Below, piece after piece: positions 1-7,960 of a stretch of 34,379 bases of DNA. Positions within the stretch are counted from its first letter, which is position 1, and every line of letters starts with the position of its first letter. The notes beneath the pieces are model-generated. The model was not told the origin of the DNA and did not search any database. It was given only the letters and a program-made list of their open reading frames with translations. This DNA is from Bacteroidales bacterium. Lineage in GTDB: Bacteria > Bacteroidota > Bacteroidia > Bacteroidales > Muribaculaceae. A program made the translations under genes and the position numbers. The DNA lies in assembly GCA_900766975.1 (NCBI GenBank), contig CAAFXO010000050.1, forward strand, positions 1 to 34,379, written 5' to 3'.

Positions 1-2
1 TA

Positions 3-35
3 GGGGTTGTGTCAAGTCCATCTCGACACAACCCC
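3..35. terminator. Perfect 11-bp hairpin, probable terminator downstream of nhaA
   Basis: GGGGTTGTGTC (3-13) and GACACAACCCC (25-35) are perfectly complementary around an 11-base loop. It lies 25 bases beyond the nhaA stop on the minus strand. The window edge hides any T-run on the minus side, and none is visible on the plus side, so the orientation is open and it may serve converging genes. The arm and loop (GGTTGTGT then AGTCCAT) resemble those of the rplI terminator at 13601-13640. Confidence 0.6.
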
Positions 36-59
36 CTAATATTATAGAATACGCTCTTA

Positions 60-1421
60 TTAGTCTTCGTCTTCTTCGTCGTCTTGCGGCTCTTTGGGCA
101 GCGAGAAGTGGAGTAGCAACCACCCTAAGATGCCTGCCAGGATTGAGGCTACCAGGATTCCTAATTTGGCATCGTTGAGCAGGATTGCCATCGAGGCGTT
201 CGTGCCGAAGGAGAGGTTGGCTATGAAGAGCGATACGGTGAAGCCGATTCCTCCCAACATAGACACAGATGCCATCCGCGCCCAGTTGCCACCTTCGGGC
301 ATCGGTGCCAACCGACATATAATCGTAAGCCAGGAGAAGAGGAAGATGCCCACAAATTTACCCACCACAAGTGCAAGGATGATCGTCGGAGCTATACCGC
401 TGAAGAGCTGCGAGATCTCCATCCCTCCGAAGAAGATGCCGGCATTGGCGAAGGCAAAGAGGGGCACGATGATGTAGTTCACCAACGGATGTAGCGTATC
501 TTCCATGTCCTGCAGCGGGGAGATTACCTTGTCCGAGGCTGTCTCGATCTGCTTCAAGAGGTTCATCTGGTTCTTGTCCAAGATGGTGCGAGAGTTGAGC
601 TTGTCGTCATCTTCGCTCAGGAAGTAACTGATGTTCTGCCTGATCGATTTGACATATTTCTCCGGCGCAAAAACCGGCTTGGAGGGTATCGTAAATGCCA
701 CCAAGACACCGGCTATGGTCGGGTGAATACCGGCGTTGAGGAAGCAAAACCATACACATGTGCCCAACGCTCCGTAGAACAACTTGGACTGCACGCCAAG
801 TCTGCCACCGATGAAGAGAGCCGCCAACAAGGCTGCCGCCCATAGCAGCATCGTGTATTCGATATGTCCGCTGTAGAAGAGGGCGATCACCATGATGCCC
901 CCGATGTCGTCGACCACCGCAAGTGTGGTCAAAAAGACTTTCAACCCGATAGGCACTCTATTCCCAAGCATCGCCAAGACCCCCAAGGAGAAGGCTATGT
1001 CGGTGGCCATCGGTATTGCCCATCCGTCGGCATAGTCAGTGCCTTGTGCCAAGTAGCGATAGATTAGCACCGGCACCACCATACCCCCGATCGCTGCTAT
1101 AATCGGCAAGAGTGCATTGCGGAAGGAGGAGAGCTCTCCCACCAACACTTCGCGCTTGATCTCCAAACCGACCGAGAAAAAGAAAAACGCCATCAAGGCA
1201 TCGTTGATGACCTGCATTACGGTCATCGGATGCCCGTTATGGCTGAAGAGATTGAAATCGCCTACTTGCAACGCTACCTCATGGACCCACAGCGAGTTGT
1301 AGAGCTCCGTAAGAAAGGGCATGTTGACGATGATCAGCGCCATCATGGTCGCCAATATCAAGATGTTGCCACTATTGGCATAGTTGCGGATCGTCTTCCG
1401 CGCAGTGTAAAATACTGACAT
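60..1421 (-). CDS. nhaA: Na+/H+ antiporter NhaA
   Basis: Inner-membrane sodium/proton antiporter of 453 residues, which exports Na+ in exchange for protons and supports pH and sodium homeostasis. Family landmarks are visible: a FFFFSVGLEIKRE segment (about 79-91), the TM4 motif ATDIAFSLG with Asp141, and the ion-binding pair Asp171-Asp172 in TTLAVVDDIGG, matching E. coli Asp133, Asp163 and Asp164. Many hydrophobic segments cover the rest. It is longer than the E. coli protein (about 388), mainly through a charged loop around residues 255-310 and a very acidic C-terminus (DDEEDED). The ATG is preceded by AAGGA. It is the last gene of a minus-strand group, 48 bases after the peroxiredoxin gene, so read-through from lepA is plausible. 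Confidence 0.95.
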   Translation of the reverse strand: MSVFYTARKTIRNYANSGNILILATMMALIIVNMPFLTELYNSLWVHEVALQVGDFNLFSHNGHPMTVMQVINDALMAFFFFSVGLEIKREVLVGELSSFRNALLPIIAAIGGMVVPVLIYRYLAQGTDYADGWAIPMATDIAFSLGVLAMLGNRVPIGLKVFLTTLAVVDDIGGIMVIALFYSGHIEYTMLLWAAALLAALFIGGRLGVQSKLFYGALGTCVWFCFLNAGIHPTIAGVLVAFTIPSKPVFAPEKYVKSIRQNISYFLSEDDDKLNSRTILDKNQMNLLKQIETASDKVISPLQDMEDTLHPLVNYIIVPLFAFANAGIFFGGMEISQLFSGIAPTIILALVVGKFVGIFLFSWLTIICRLAPMPEGGNWARMASVSMLGGIGFTVSLFIANLSFGTNASMAILLNDAKLGILVASILAGILGWLLLHFSLPKEPQDDEEDED

Positions 1422-1469
1422 AGTCCTTAAGATTTGAAGAGCCTCCCTGTCGGGATGCTTTCTGTGTCA

Positions 1470-1958
1470 TTATTTCTGCTGCCCGTCGATGATCTCGATG
1501 ATCTGCTCCGCTGCCGTGGCTGTCTTTACCTTGTCGATGCGATGTGTCACTGCGCCCTCACTGTCGGTGATGAAAGTGGTGCGTACTATTCCCATATATT
1601 CTCTTCCTGCCATCTTCTTCTTTTGCCAGACTCCGACCTCCAGGCAGAGGGTCAGCTCCGTGTCGGCAATCAGCGGAAAGGGCAACTCATATTTGCATGC
1701 AAATTTCTGATGACTCGCCTCGCTGTCTTTGCTCACTCCGATCACTTGATAACCCCGATCCAAGAGCTCTGCGTAATGATCGCGAAGACTCTTGGCCTCT
1801 AAGGTGCATCCCGAAGTGTTGTCCTTGGGATAGAAGTAGATGATGAAGTTCTTGCCCGGATAGTCGCTGAGCTTCACCTCTCGCCCTGAGGCATCATTGC
1901 CCAACAGGTCGGGAAATCGCTCGCCCGGTGATTTAATCTTATGACCTTGATCTTCCAT
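1470..1958 (-). CDS. bcp: Bcp/PrxQ-type thiol peroxidase lacking the usual resolving cysteine
   Basis: Thioredoxin-fold peroxidase of 162 residues, of the AhpC/TSA superfamily, BCP branch, which reduces peroxides in the cytoplasm. The active-site pattern PxxxTxxC is present (Pro44, Thr48, Cys51), as is the conserved Arg126. In classical BCP a resolving cysteine sits five residues after the peroxidatic one (E. coli Cys45/Cys50); here that position is Lys56. Two other cysteines, Cys88 and Cys105, could resolve the sulfenic acid, or the enzyme may work as a 1-Cys type. The start lies 10 bases after the lepA stop, so the two are almost certainly co-transcribed; nhaA follows. Confidence 0.92.
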   Translation of the reverse strand: MEDQGHKIKSPGERFPDLLGNDASGREVKLSDYPGKNFIIYFYPKDNTSGCTLEAKSLRDHYAELLDRGYQVIGVSKDSEASHQKFACKYELPFPLIADTELTLCLEVGVWQKKKMAGREYMGIVRTTFITDSEGAVTHRIDKVKTATAAEQIIEIIDGQQK

Positions 1959-1968
1959 ATTATTTACC

Positions 1969-3756
1969 TTAATCTAATTTGAGCACTGCCAAGAATGCCT
2001 TCTGCGGCACCTCGACCGAGCCTATCTGTTTCATTCGCTTTTTACCTGCTTTCTGCTTTTCCAATAGTTTGCGCTTACGCGAGATGTCACCACCATAACA
2101 CTTGGCTGTCACATCCTTACGCACCGCCTTGATCGTCTCGCGGGCTATAATCTTGGCGCCGATTGCCGCCTGGATCGCTATGTCAAACTGCTGACGCGGT
2201 ATCAGCTCTTTCAGCTTCTCACACATCCGGCGCCCGAATCTCGCCGAGTTGCTCTCATGGGTCAGCGTCGACAACGCATCGACACTCTCCCCGTTCAGCA
2301 GAATGTCGAGTTTTACCAATTTAGATTGACGGAAGTCTTTGATGTGATAGTCGAAGCTGGCATACCCTTTGGAGATGCTCTTCAGCTTGTCGTAGAAGTC
2401 GATCACGATCTCCCCCAAGGGAATGTCGAAGGTCAGCTCCATACGATTGCCCGAGATATACTCCTGCTTCACCAATTCTCCGCGCTTGCCGAGACAGAGG
2501 GTCATGATCGGCCCGATGTAGTCGGCTTGAGTGATAATCGTGGCGCGGATGTAGGGCTCTTCGATATAGTCGATGGCAGTGGCTTCCGGCAGCCCCGAGG
2601 GGTTGTGCACTTCGATGTGATTACCCTTCTTGTCTGTGACGATATAGGATACGTTGGGCACAGTGGTGATTACATCCATGCCAAATTCTCTGCCGAGTCG
2701 CTCTTGCACGATCTCCATGTGGAGCAAGCCCAAGAATCCGCAACGGAACCCGAAGCCCAAGGCTGCCGATGATTCCGGCTGGAAGGTGAGCGATGCGTCG
2801 TTGAGCTGCAATTTCTCCAACGATGCGCGCAGATTCTCGAAGTCTTCAGTCTCGATGGGATAGACGCCGGCGAATACCATCGGTTTTACCTCCTGGAATC
2901 CCTCGATCGCCTTGTCGCAAGGCTTGTTGACATGGGTGATAGTGTCGCCCACTTTCACCTCTTTCGAGGTCTTGATGCCCGAGATGATATACCCCACATT
3001 GCCCGCCGAGAGGGTGGCGCGCGGTGAGAGGTTGAGCTTCAATACTCCCACCTCGTCGGCATGATATTCCTTGCCGGTCGACACGAATTTTACGAAGTCA
3101 TCTTTGCCGATCGTGCCATTCACGATCTTGTAGTAGGCGATGATCCCTCTGAAGGGATTGAACACGGAGTCGAAGATCAGAGCCTGCAATGGCGCATCCG
3201 GATCTCCTTGAGGCGCCGGCACACGCTCCACGATGGCGCGCAAGATGTCGTCGACACCCATACCGGTCTTGCCCGACGCACGGATTATCTCCTCACGGTC
3301 GCATCCCAAGAGATCGACGATCTGATCTTCCACCTCGTCCGGCTTCGCACTGTCCAAGTCGCATTTGTTGATCACCGGGATGATCTCCAGATCATTGTCT
3401 ATAGCCATGTAGAGGTTGGAGATGGTCTGTGCCTGGATTCCCTGCGAGGCGTCGACGATCAGCAATGCCCCTTCGCATGCCGCGATCGATCGCGACACTT
3501 CGTAGGAGAAGTCGACGTGTCCCGGAGTGTCAATAAGATTCAGTGTGTAGGTCTCACCGTCGAGTGCATATTCCATCTGGATGGCATGACTCTTGATCGT
3601 GATGCCTCGCTCTCGCTCCAATTCCATGTCGTCGAGCACCTGGTCGGCCATATCTTTCGCTTCTACCGTGTGTGTCCGCTCCAAGAGGCGGTCGGCTAAG
3701 GTCGATTTGCCATGGTCGATGTGCGCTATAATGCAGAAGTTTCTTATTCTTTTCAT
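1969..3756 (-). CDS. lepA: Elongation factor 4 (LepA), ribosome-associated GTPase
   Basis: Translational GTPase of 595 residues, the normal LepA length. It acts on the ribosome (back-translocation and initiation or assembly roles have been proposed). G1 AHIDHGKST is at residues 11-19, G3 reads DTPGHVDF and G4 reads NKCDLD. EF-G-like domains follow, then the LepA-specific C-terminal domain ending in a lysine/arginine-rich stretch (RKRKLLEKQKAGKKRMK). The start is fixed by the conserved MKRIRNFCIIAHIDHGK beginning. Only 9 bases separate it from the upstream PHP gene and 10 from the downstream peroxiredoxin, indicating one operon. Confidence 0.97.
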   Translation of the reverse strand: MKRIRNFCIIAHIDHGKSTLADRLLERTHTVEAKDMADQVLDDMELERERGITIKSHAIQMEYALDGETYTLNLIDTPGHVDFSYEVSRSIAACEGALLIVDASQGIQAQTISNLYMAIDNDLEIIPVINKCDLDSAKPDEVEDQIVDLLGCDREEIIRASGKTGMGVDDILRAIVERVPAPQGDPDAPLQALIFDSVFNPFRGIIAYYKIVNGTIGKDDFVKFVSTGKEYHADEVGVLKLNLSPRATLSAGNVGYIISGIKTSKEVKVGDTITHVNKPCDKAIEGFQEVKPMVFAGVYPIETEDFENLRASLEKLQLNDASLTFQPESSAALGFGFRCGFLGLLHMEIVQERLGREFGMDVITTVPNVSYIVTDKKGNHIEVHNPSGLPEATAIDYIEEPYIRATIITQADYIGPIMTLCLGKRGELVKQEYISGNRMELTFDIPLGEIVIDFYDKLKSISKGYASFDYHIKDFRQSKLVKLDILLNGESVDALSTLTHESNSARFGRRMCEKLKELIPRQQFDIAIQAAIGAKIIARETIKAVRKDVTAKCYGGDISRKRKLLEKQKAGKKRMKQIGSVEVPQKAFLAVLKLD

Positions 3757-3765
3757 TTTGCAAAG

Positions 3766-4587
3766 TTAACAATTTATTTTGGATAACTCACTATATGCCT
3801 CTTCCCTCCCCAAGTCGGTCAGGTCGGGATGATGGCAGTCGGAGTTGATCGCTATCGGCGTTCCCGACGCCGTCAGCATCTCCCACCATCGCCGCGCCGG
3901 GAAGTATCTCCCTTTGCTCTCGATGGCTTTGGTGTTGATCTCGACTATCACGCCGGAGCTGCGGCTATGGCTTATCACATCCGCTATCAGAGAGGCATAC
4001 CACCCCTGCTCTTCAAGCGTCGGATCTGCCAAGGCGGCATTGCCGATGATCTTGTCCAAGTGCCCCAATATCTCAAATCCTCCTAACTCTATCATCGTGA
4101 GCACTTGCTCGAAATATTTCTCTACCACATATCGCAGGTCATCGTGATATCCCTCGTGAAGATAGCGCGAGAATCGCTCGAATCTCCCGTCGCAGTCAAG
4201 CCATACACCCTCTTGTGTCGGCACGAAGTGCACTGACCCGATCCGATATTCCAACGGCAGGCGCTGAAAGTAGTCGATGTGCGGACCCCAGTCGCGACTC
4301 ATGTAGTCGATCTCCATCCCGGTCAGAAGCATCATCTTACCCTGATATCTCTCTTTGAGACTCTCCATCTCGTCGAGGTATGCCGGCACATCTTCCTTGA
4401 TCATGTTGCAAGGTGATGCCTGGCAGAGTGGCGAGTGGGGTGTTACTCCCCATACCTCAAATCCTCGACGATATGCCCCCTCCACGATCTCGCTCAGTGG
4501 AGCATGCCCGTCGCAATATTGAGTGTGGGAGTGTAAGTTATAACGCTCTGTCCTCCCGATTATATTTTTTATATCTTCTATTTCCAT
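3766..4587 (-). CDS. PHP-domain phosphoesterase, HisK-type histidinol-phosphatase family
   Basis: A 273-residue polymerase-and-histidinol-phosphatase (PHP) domain hydrolase. The metal ligands of the fold are visible: His19-x-His21, Asp26 and His28 in HSHTQYCDGH, a Glu in GMEIDY (about 95), a His in GSVHFV, a His in ILGHLD, and Asp250-x-His252 in NSDCHH. Overall pattern and length fit the HisK-type histidinol-phosphate phosphatases that dephosphorylate L-histidinol phosphate to histidinol. No other his gene is present here, so the substrate is inferred from family only. Many Bacteroidales also use a bifunctional HisB, so a different phosphoester is possible. Spacing is 43 bases from the upstream PD40 gene and 9 bases to lepA, consistent with one operon. 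Confidence 0.82.
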   Translation of the reverse strand: MEIEDIKNIIGRTERYNLHSHTQYCDGHAPLSEIVEGAYRRGFEVWGVTPHSPLCQASPCNMIKEDVPAYLDEMESLKERYQGKMMLLTGMEIDYMSRDWGPHIDYFQRLPLEYRIGSVHFVPTQEGVWLDCDGRFERFSRYLHEGYHDDLRYVVEKYFEQVLTMIELGGFEILGHLDKIIGNAALADPTLEEQGWYASLIADVISHSRSSGVIVEINTKAIESKGRYFPARRWWEMLTASGTPIAINSDCHHPDLTDLGREEAYSELSKINC

Positions 4588-4630
4588 CGATTTTTTACCT
4601 GTAGTCTCTTGTCTGCGATCTATTCGCCCC

Positions 4631-5875
4631 CTATTTCAAGAGCTTGTAGAGGTCGGAACGAAGTTTCCTTACCTCTTCTCGCTTGGCTTCGAGATCTTTC
4701 TCGCGCTGGGCTATCCGCTGTGCCAATGATGTGCTCTTGCTCTTGTGATATTGGCGACGGTCGTTGTCGAGGAGCTTTTCGAGTGCCTCTTCTTTGCCCT
4801 TCTCCAAGAGATATTTCTTCATCGCTGTCCGCGCTGTGGGCGAGGGTAGTTCGTCGTAGTAGTGATAGATCCTGCCTCCCGAGGCGGCTAAGGTGAATTC
4901 TTTGACTTTCATCTCGGAGGCGGGGTCGATGGCGCGGATTGTGGCAAGAAGGTCTTCGTAGTCGCCATCTTCCGGCTGCGTCTGACGATAGTCGCTCAGT
5001 CGCGCAAATTCCACTACATCATCCTCTTCCGAGGAGTAGTTGGTGCGCATGTCGTTGGTGATGAAGAGATAGATGGTCACTTCATCTTCAAGCTGATTGC
5101 GCTCCGTAGCCCACCAGCCGACTCCGTTGTATTCGTCGATGGCAAGCATGTAGTCGTCGTAGGGGGAGTTGTAGGGAAATCCCAAGTTGGAGGGCTGTAG
5201 GAAGCTCCCGTCGGCGGCATCGCGTGTGGCTACCATGATGTCGTAACCACCGATCGATCCCTCGCCGTTGCATGCATAGTAGAGGGTCACTCCATCTGCC
5301 ATCATATAGGGATAGATGGCATCGCCACCTTGCGACAATTCTTCAGATAGGGGAGTGGTTTCACTCCATTTCCCATCGGTGAGAAGGGTCGATTCGACCA
5401 GCTGCATGTTCCCGACACTGTCGGGACGTGCCCAGAGCTTGTAGTCGCGCCCTTCATTCTGATAGACATAGCTGATGCCTTCTTGCTCGGACGAGGGCAA
5501 GACACGGCCGTCGCTCAGCATACCGGCGGAGGCAGGCAATTTGTAGGCCTTGAAGAAGTCTTGGCGAGGCACGCTGATGCTGTCGATCACTATGATCTTC
5601 TCTACTCGATCCAAGAAGTTCTCCGCTTGCATCAACTGCTCGTTGTAGAGCTTGTATTTCTGCTCGAAGGCCTCTTCAGGTCGCTTCAGCTTCTTGCGTG
5701 TCTGATTCTTACGCGCCTGACTGTAAAGCCTGTCGGCTTCGTCAAACTGATAGTCCATATAGGCATCATGTCCCTGCTCCAATAGCTCCATCGGAGTCGC
5801 CGGCGCAGCACTCATCCCGACACTGCCCAAACACAGTGCTGCGGCTATGCTATATAAGTATCTGAATTTTTTCAT
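4631..5875 (-). CDS. Secreted PD40 (WD40-like) propeller protein with coiled-coil tail, function unknown
   Basis: A 414-residue protein with an N-terminal signal peptide (MKKFRYLYSIAAALCLGSVG, likely cleaved near MSA-APA), so it acts in the periplasm or envelope. An N-terminal helical part (about 28-95, TPR-like, QGHDAYMDYQFDEADRLYSQA) is followed by beta-propeller-type repeats. GGYDIMVATRD and the stretch around YMLAIDEYNGVGWWATERN are typical PD40 blades, as found beside OmpA-like domains in Bacteroidetes envelope proteins. The last ~45 residues are charged and probably a coiled coil (EKDLEAKREEVRKLRSDLYKLLK). No OmpA peptidoglycan-binding domain is seen, which sets it apart from PorE-like proteins. 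It heads the minus-strand group that contains lepA. I do not recognise a specific function. Confidence 0.75.
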   Translation of the reverse strand: MKKFRYLYSIAAALCLGSVGMSAAPATPMELLEQGHDAYMDYQFDEADRLYSQARKNQTRKKLKRPEEAFEQKYKLYNEQLMQAENFLDRVEKIIVIDSISVPRQDFFKAYKLPASAGMLSDGRVLPSSEQEGISYVYQNEGRDYKLWARPDSVGNMQLVESTLLTDGKWSETTPLSEELSQGGDAIYPYMMADGVTLYYACNGEGSIGGYDIMVATRDAADGSFLQPSNLGFPYNSPYDDYMLAIDEYNGVGWWATERNQLEDEVTIYLFITNDMRTNYSSEEDDVVEFARLSDYRQTQPEDGDYEDLLATIRAIDPASEMKVKEFTLAASGGRIYHYYDELPSPTARTAMKKYLLEKGKEEALEKLLDNDRRQYHKSKSTSLAQRIAQREKDLEAKREEVRKLRSDLYKLLK

Positions 5876-5900
5876 TTCATATTTATTGTGTAATATCTCG

Positions 5901-5908
5901 CAAATTTA
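5901..5908 (-). promoter_or_regulatory. Candidate -7 element for the PD40-protein operon
   Basis: The minus strand reads TAAATTTG, matching the Bacteroidetes -7 element TAnnTTTG, 25 bases before the start codon. A TTTG -33 box at the ideal distance is absent; the nearest, CAAA on the plus strand at 5932-5935, gives a 23-base spacer. The assignment is therefore only moderate. Confidence 0.45.
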
Positions 5909-5956
5909 CGGAAAATCTTTCAAAAATCTCTCAAAATCATCCTATTTTGCACAAAA

Positions 5957-5988
5957 TTCGGATTTTTGAGAATTTTTTATTACCTTTG
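5957..5988 (+). promoter_or_regulatory. Promoter of the etfB-etfA-acyl-CoA dehydrogenase operon
   Basis: The -7 element TACCTTTG (5981-5988) fits TAnnTTTG exactly, and TTCG at 5957-5960 is a three-of-four match to the TTTG -33 box with a 20-base spacer. Transcription would begin near 5995, giving a ~62-base leader that contains an imperfect hairpin (5992-6003 with 6012-6023; the inner TGCAC/GTGCA part is perfect). Confidence 0.65.
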
Positions 5989-6056
5989 CAACGATTTATG
6001 CACCTCCGTTAGTGCACATATCGTTTCATTTCGTATCATAATCTAACATAATTAAT

Positions 6057-6926
6057 ATGAGTTTTAATATCATCGTTTTGGCCAAACAGGTGCCCGACAC
6101 TCGCAATGTCGGTAAGGATGCTATGAAGGAGGATGGTACTATCAACCGTGCTGCTCTCCCTGCCATCTTCAACCCCGAGGATCTCAACGCCCTCGAACAG
6201 GCCTTGAAACTAAAAGAACAGTATCCCGGCTCTAAGGTGACTCTCCTCTCTATGGGTCCGGCTCGTGCCGCTGAAATCATCCGTGAAGGTATGTATCGCG
6301 GTGCCGACGGAGGTATCGTCCTCTCTGACAGAGCTTTCGCAGGGTCTGATACCCTCGCCACCTCTTACGCGCTTAGCGCTGCTGTCGCTAAAATCGGCGA
6401 GTATGATCTGATCATCGGCGGCCGTCAGGCTATCGATGGCGACACCGCTCAAGTTGGCCCTCAGATCGCAGAAAAACTCCACCTCCCTCAGGTTACTTAC
6501 GCCGAGGAGATCATCGAAGTCAAGGATGGTAAGGCACTCGTGAAGCGCCGCATCGAGTCGGGTGTCGAAACTGTCCGCACTCCTATCCCCGCTGTAATCA
6601 CCGTCAATGGCTCGGCTGCCCCCTGCCGCCCACGCAACGCCAAGTTCGTGCAGAAGTATAAGTATGCCGCTGTCCCCTCTGAGGTAGCTGACGATGCCGC
6701 CAAGAAGGAGCTCATCGAGAAGCGTCCTTACCTCAACATCGGCGAGTGGACTGCTCAGTATGTCGATGCCGACCTCAACCAGTGCGGCCTCGCCGGTTCT
6801 CCCACTAAGGTGAAACAAATCGAAAACGTAGTATTCACCGCCAAGGATGCGCGTCGCGTCGAAAATAATGACCAAGAGATCGAAACTCTTATCAAAGAAC
6901 TCATCGCTAACCATACAATCGGATAA
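6057..6926 (+). CDS. etfB: Electron transfer flavoprotein beta subunit
   Basis: Beta subunit of the electron-transfer flavoprotein, 289 residues. It pairs with EtfA to carry electrons from acyl-CoA dehydrogenases to a downstream acceptor. Family features are the start MSFNIIVLAKQVPDT, the segment FNPEDLNALEQALKLKE, and the nucleotide-binding stretch GGRQAIDGDTAQVGPQIAEKL (about 121-141). It is followed after 2 bases by etfA and then by an acyl-CoA dehydrogenase, the arrangement expected for a dedicated electron donor/carrier unit. The ATG is the only good start, 68 bases after the -7 element. I cannot tell from sequence alone whether the ETF is of the bifurcating type. Confidence 0.96.
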   Translation: MSFNIIVLAKQVPDTRNVGKDAMKEDGTINRAALPAIFNPEDLNALEQALKLKEQYPGSKVTLLSMGPARAAEIIREGMYRGADGGIVLSDRAFAGSDTLATSYALSAAVAKIGEYDLIIGGRQAIDGDTAQVGPQIAEKLHLPQVTYAEEIIEVKDGKALVKRRIESGVETVRTPIPAVITVNGSAAPCRPRNAKFVQKYKYAAVPSEVADDAAKKELIEKRPYLNIGEWTAQYVDADLNQCGLAGSPTKVKQIENVVFTAKDARRVENNDQEIETLIKELIANHTIG

Positions 6927-6928
6927 TC

Positions 6929-7960
6929 ATGGCAACGGATAAGAATAATTTAATCGTTTATTGCGAATTTGAGGATGGTAAGGTGGCTGATGTGAGCCTC
7001 GAACTCCTCACCAAGGGTCGCCAACTCGCCGATAAACTCGGCATAAAGCTCGAAGCTGTTGTAGCCGGCGACAAACTTTCCGGTATCGAAAATCAAGTGT
7101 TCCCCTACGGCGTCGATACTCTCTATAAAGTAGAGGATCCTCGCCTTTATCCCTATACTTCGCTCCCTCACAGCTCGCTCCTGATTAATCTCTTCAAGGA
7201 GAAGGAGCCTCGCATCGCTTTCATGGGCGCTACTTCTATCGGCCGTGACCTCGGCCCCCGCGTCTCTTCCGCTCTCCATAGCGGTCTGACTGCCGACTGC
7301 ACCCAGCTCGAGATCGGCGACCATACCGACGCGCGCACAGGCGAAGTGTATAAGGATCTCCTCCTCCAGATCCGCCCCGCTTTCGGTGGTAACATCGTCG
7401 CTACTATCGTCAACCCCGAGTGCCGCCCCCAGATGGCTACTGTCCGCGAAGGCGTCATGAAGAAGGAAGTCTACAACCCCGACCACAAGGGCGTAGTAGT
7501 CGACCTCAAGGCTGATGACTATACTTCTCCTCTCGATTATGTCGTTGAGGTCATCGATCGTAATGTCGAGAAGTCTAAGGTCAACCTCAAGGGTAGCGCC
7601 GTTGTCGTGTGCGGCGGTTATGGCATGGGTAGCAAGGAGAATTTCCAAATGCTCCATGACCTGGCTGATGTGCTCGGTGGCGAAGTCGGCGCAAGCCGCG
7701 CTGCTGTCGATGCAGGTTGGGCTGACCACGATCGCCAGATCGGACAGACTGGCGTAACTGTTCGCCCCAAACTCTATATCGCTTGCGGTGTCTCCGGCCA
7801 AATCCAGCACATCGCCGGTATGCAAGAGTCTTCGATCATTATCTCTGTAAATAATGATCCCGACGCCCCGATCAATGATATCGCCGATTATGTCATCACC
7901 GGCAATGTCGAGGATGTCGTGCCTAAATTAATCAAGTACTATAAAAAGAATACGAAATAA
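6929..7960 (+). CDS. etfA: Electron transfer flavoprotein alpha subunit
   Basis: Alpha subunit, 343 residues, which binds FAD and forms a heterodimer with EtfB. The N-terminal alpha/beta domain is followed by the C-terminal FAD domain. The latter shows VVVCGGYGMGSKENF (about 225-239), GASRAAVDAGW (254-264), the flavin-contact segment RQIGQTG (269-275) and the ETF-alpha signature YIACGVSGQIQHIAGMQES (283-301) with VNNDPDAPI after it. The start is 2 bases after the etfB stop. The stop overlaps the next start codon by one base (TAATG), implying translational coupling to the dehydrogenase. Confidence 0.96.
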   Translation: MATDKNNLIVYCEFEDGKVADVSLELLTKGRQLADKLGIKLEAVVAGDKLSGIENQVFPYGVDTLYKVEDPRLYPYTSLPHSSLLINLFKEKEPRIAFMGATSIGRDLGPRVSSALHSGLTADCTQLEIGDHTDARTGEVYKDLLLQIRPAFGGNIVATIVNPECRPQMATVREGVMKKEVYNPDHKGVVVDLKADDYTSPLDYVVEVIDRNVEKSKVNLKGSAVVVCGGYGMGSKENFQMLHDLADVLGGEVGASRAAVDAGWADHDRQIGQTGVTVRPKLYIACGVSGQIQHIAGMQESSIIISVNNDPDAPINDIADYVITGNVEDVVPKLIKYYKKNTK

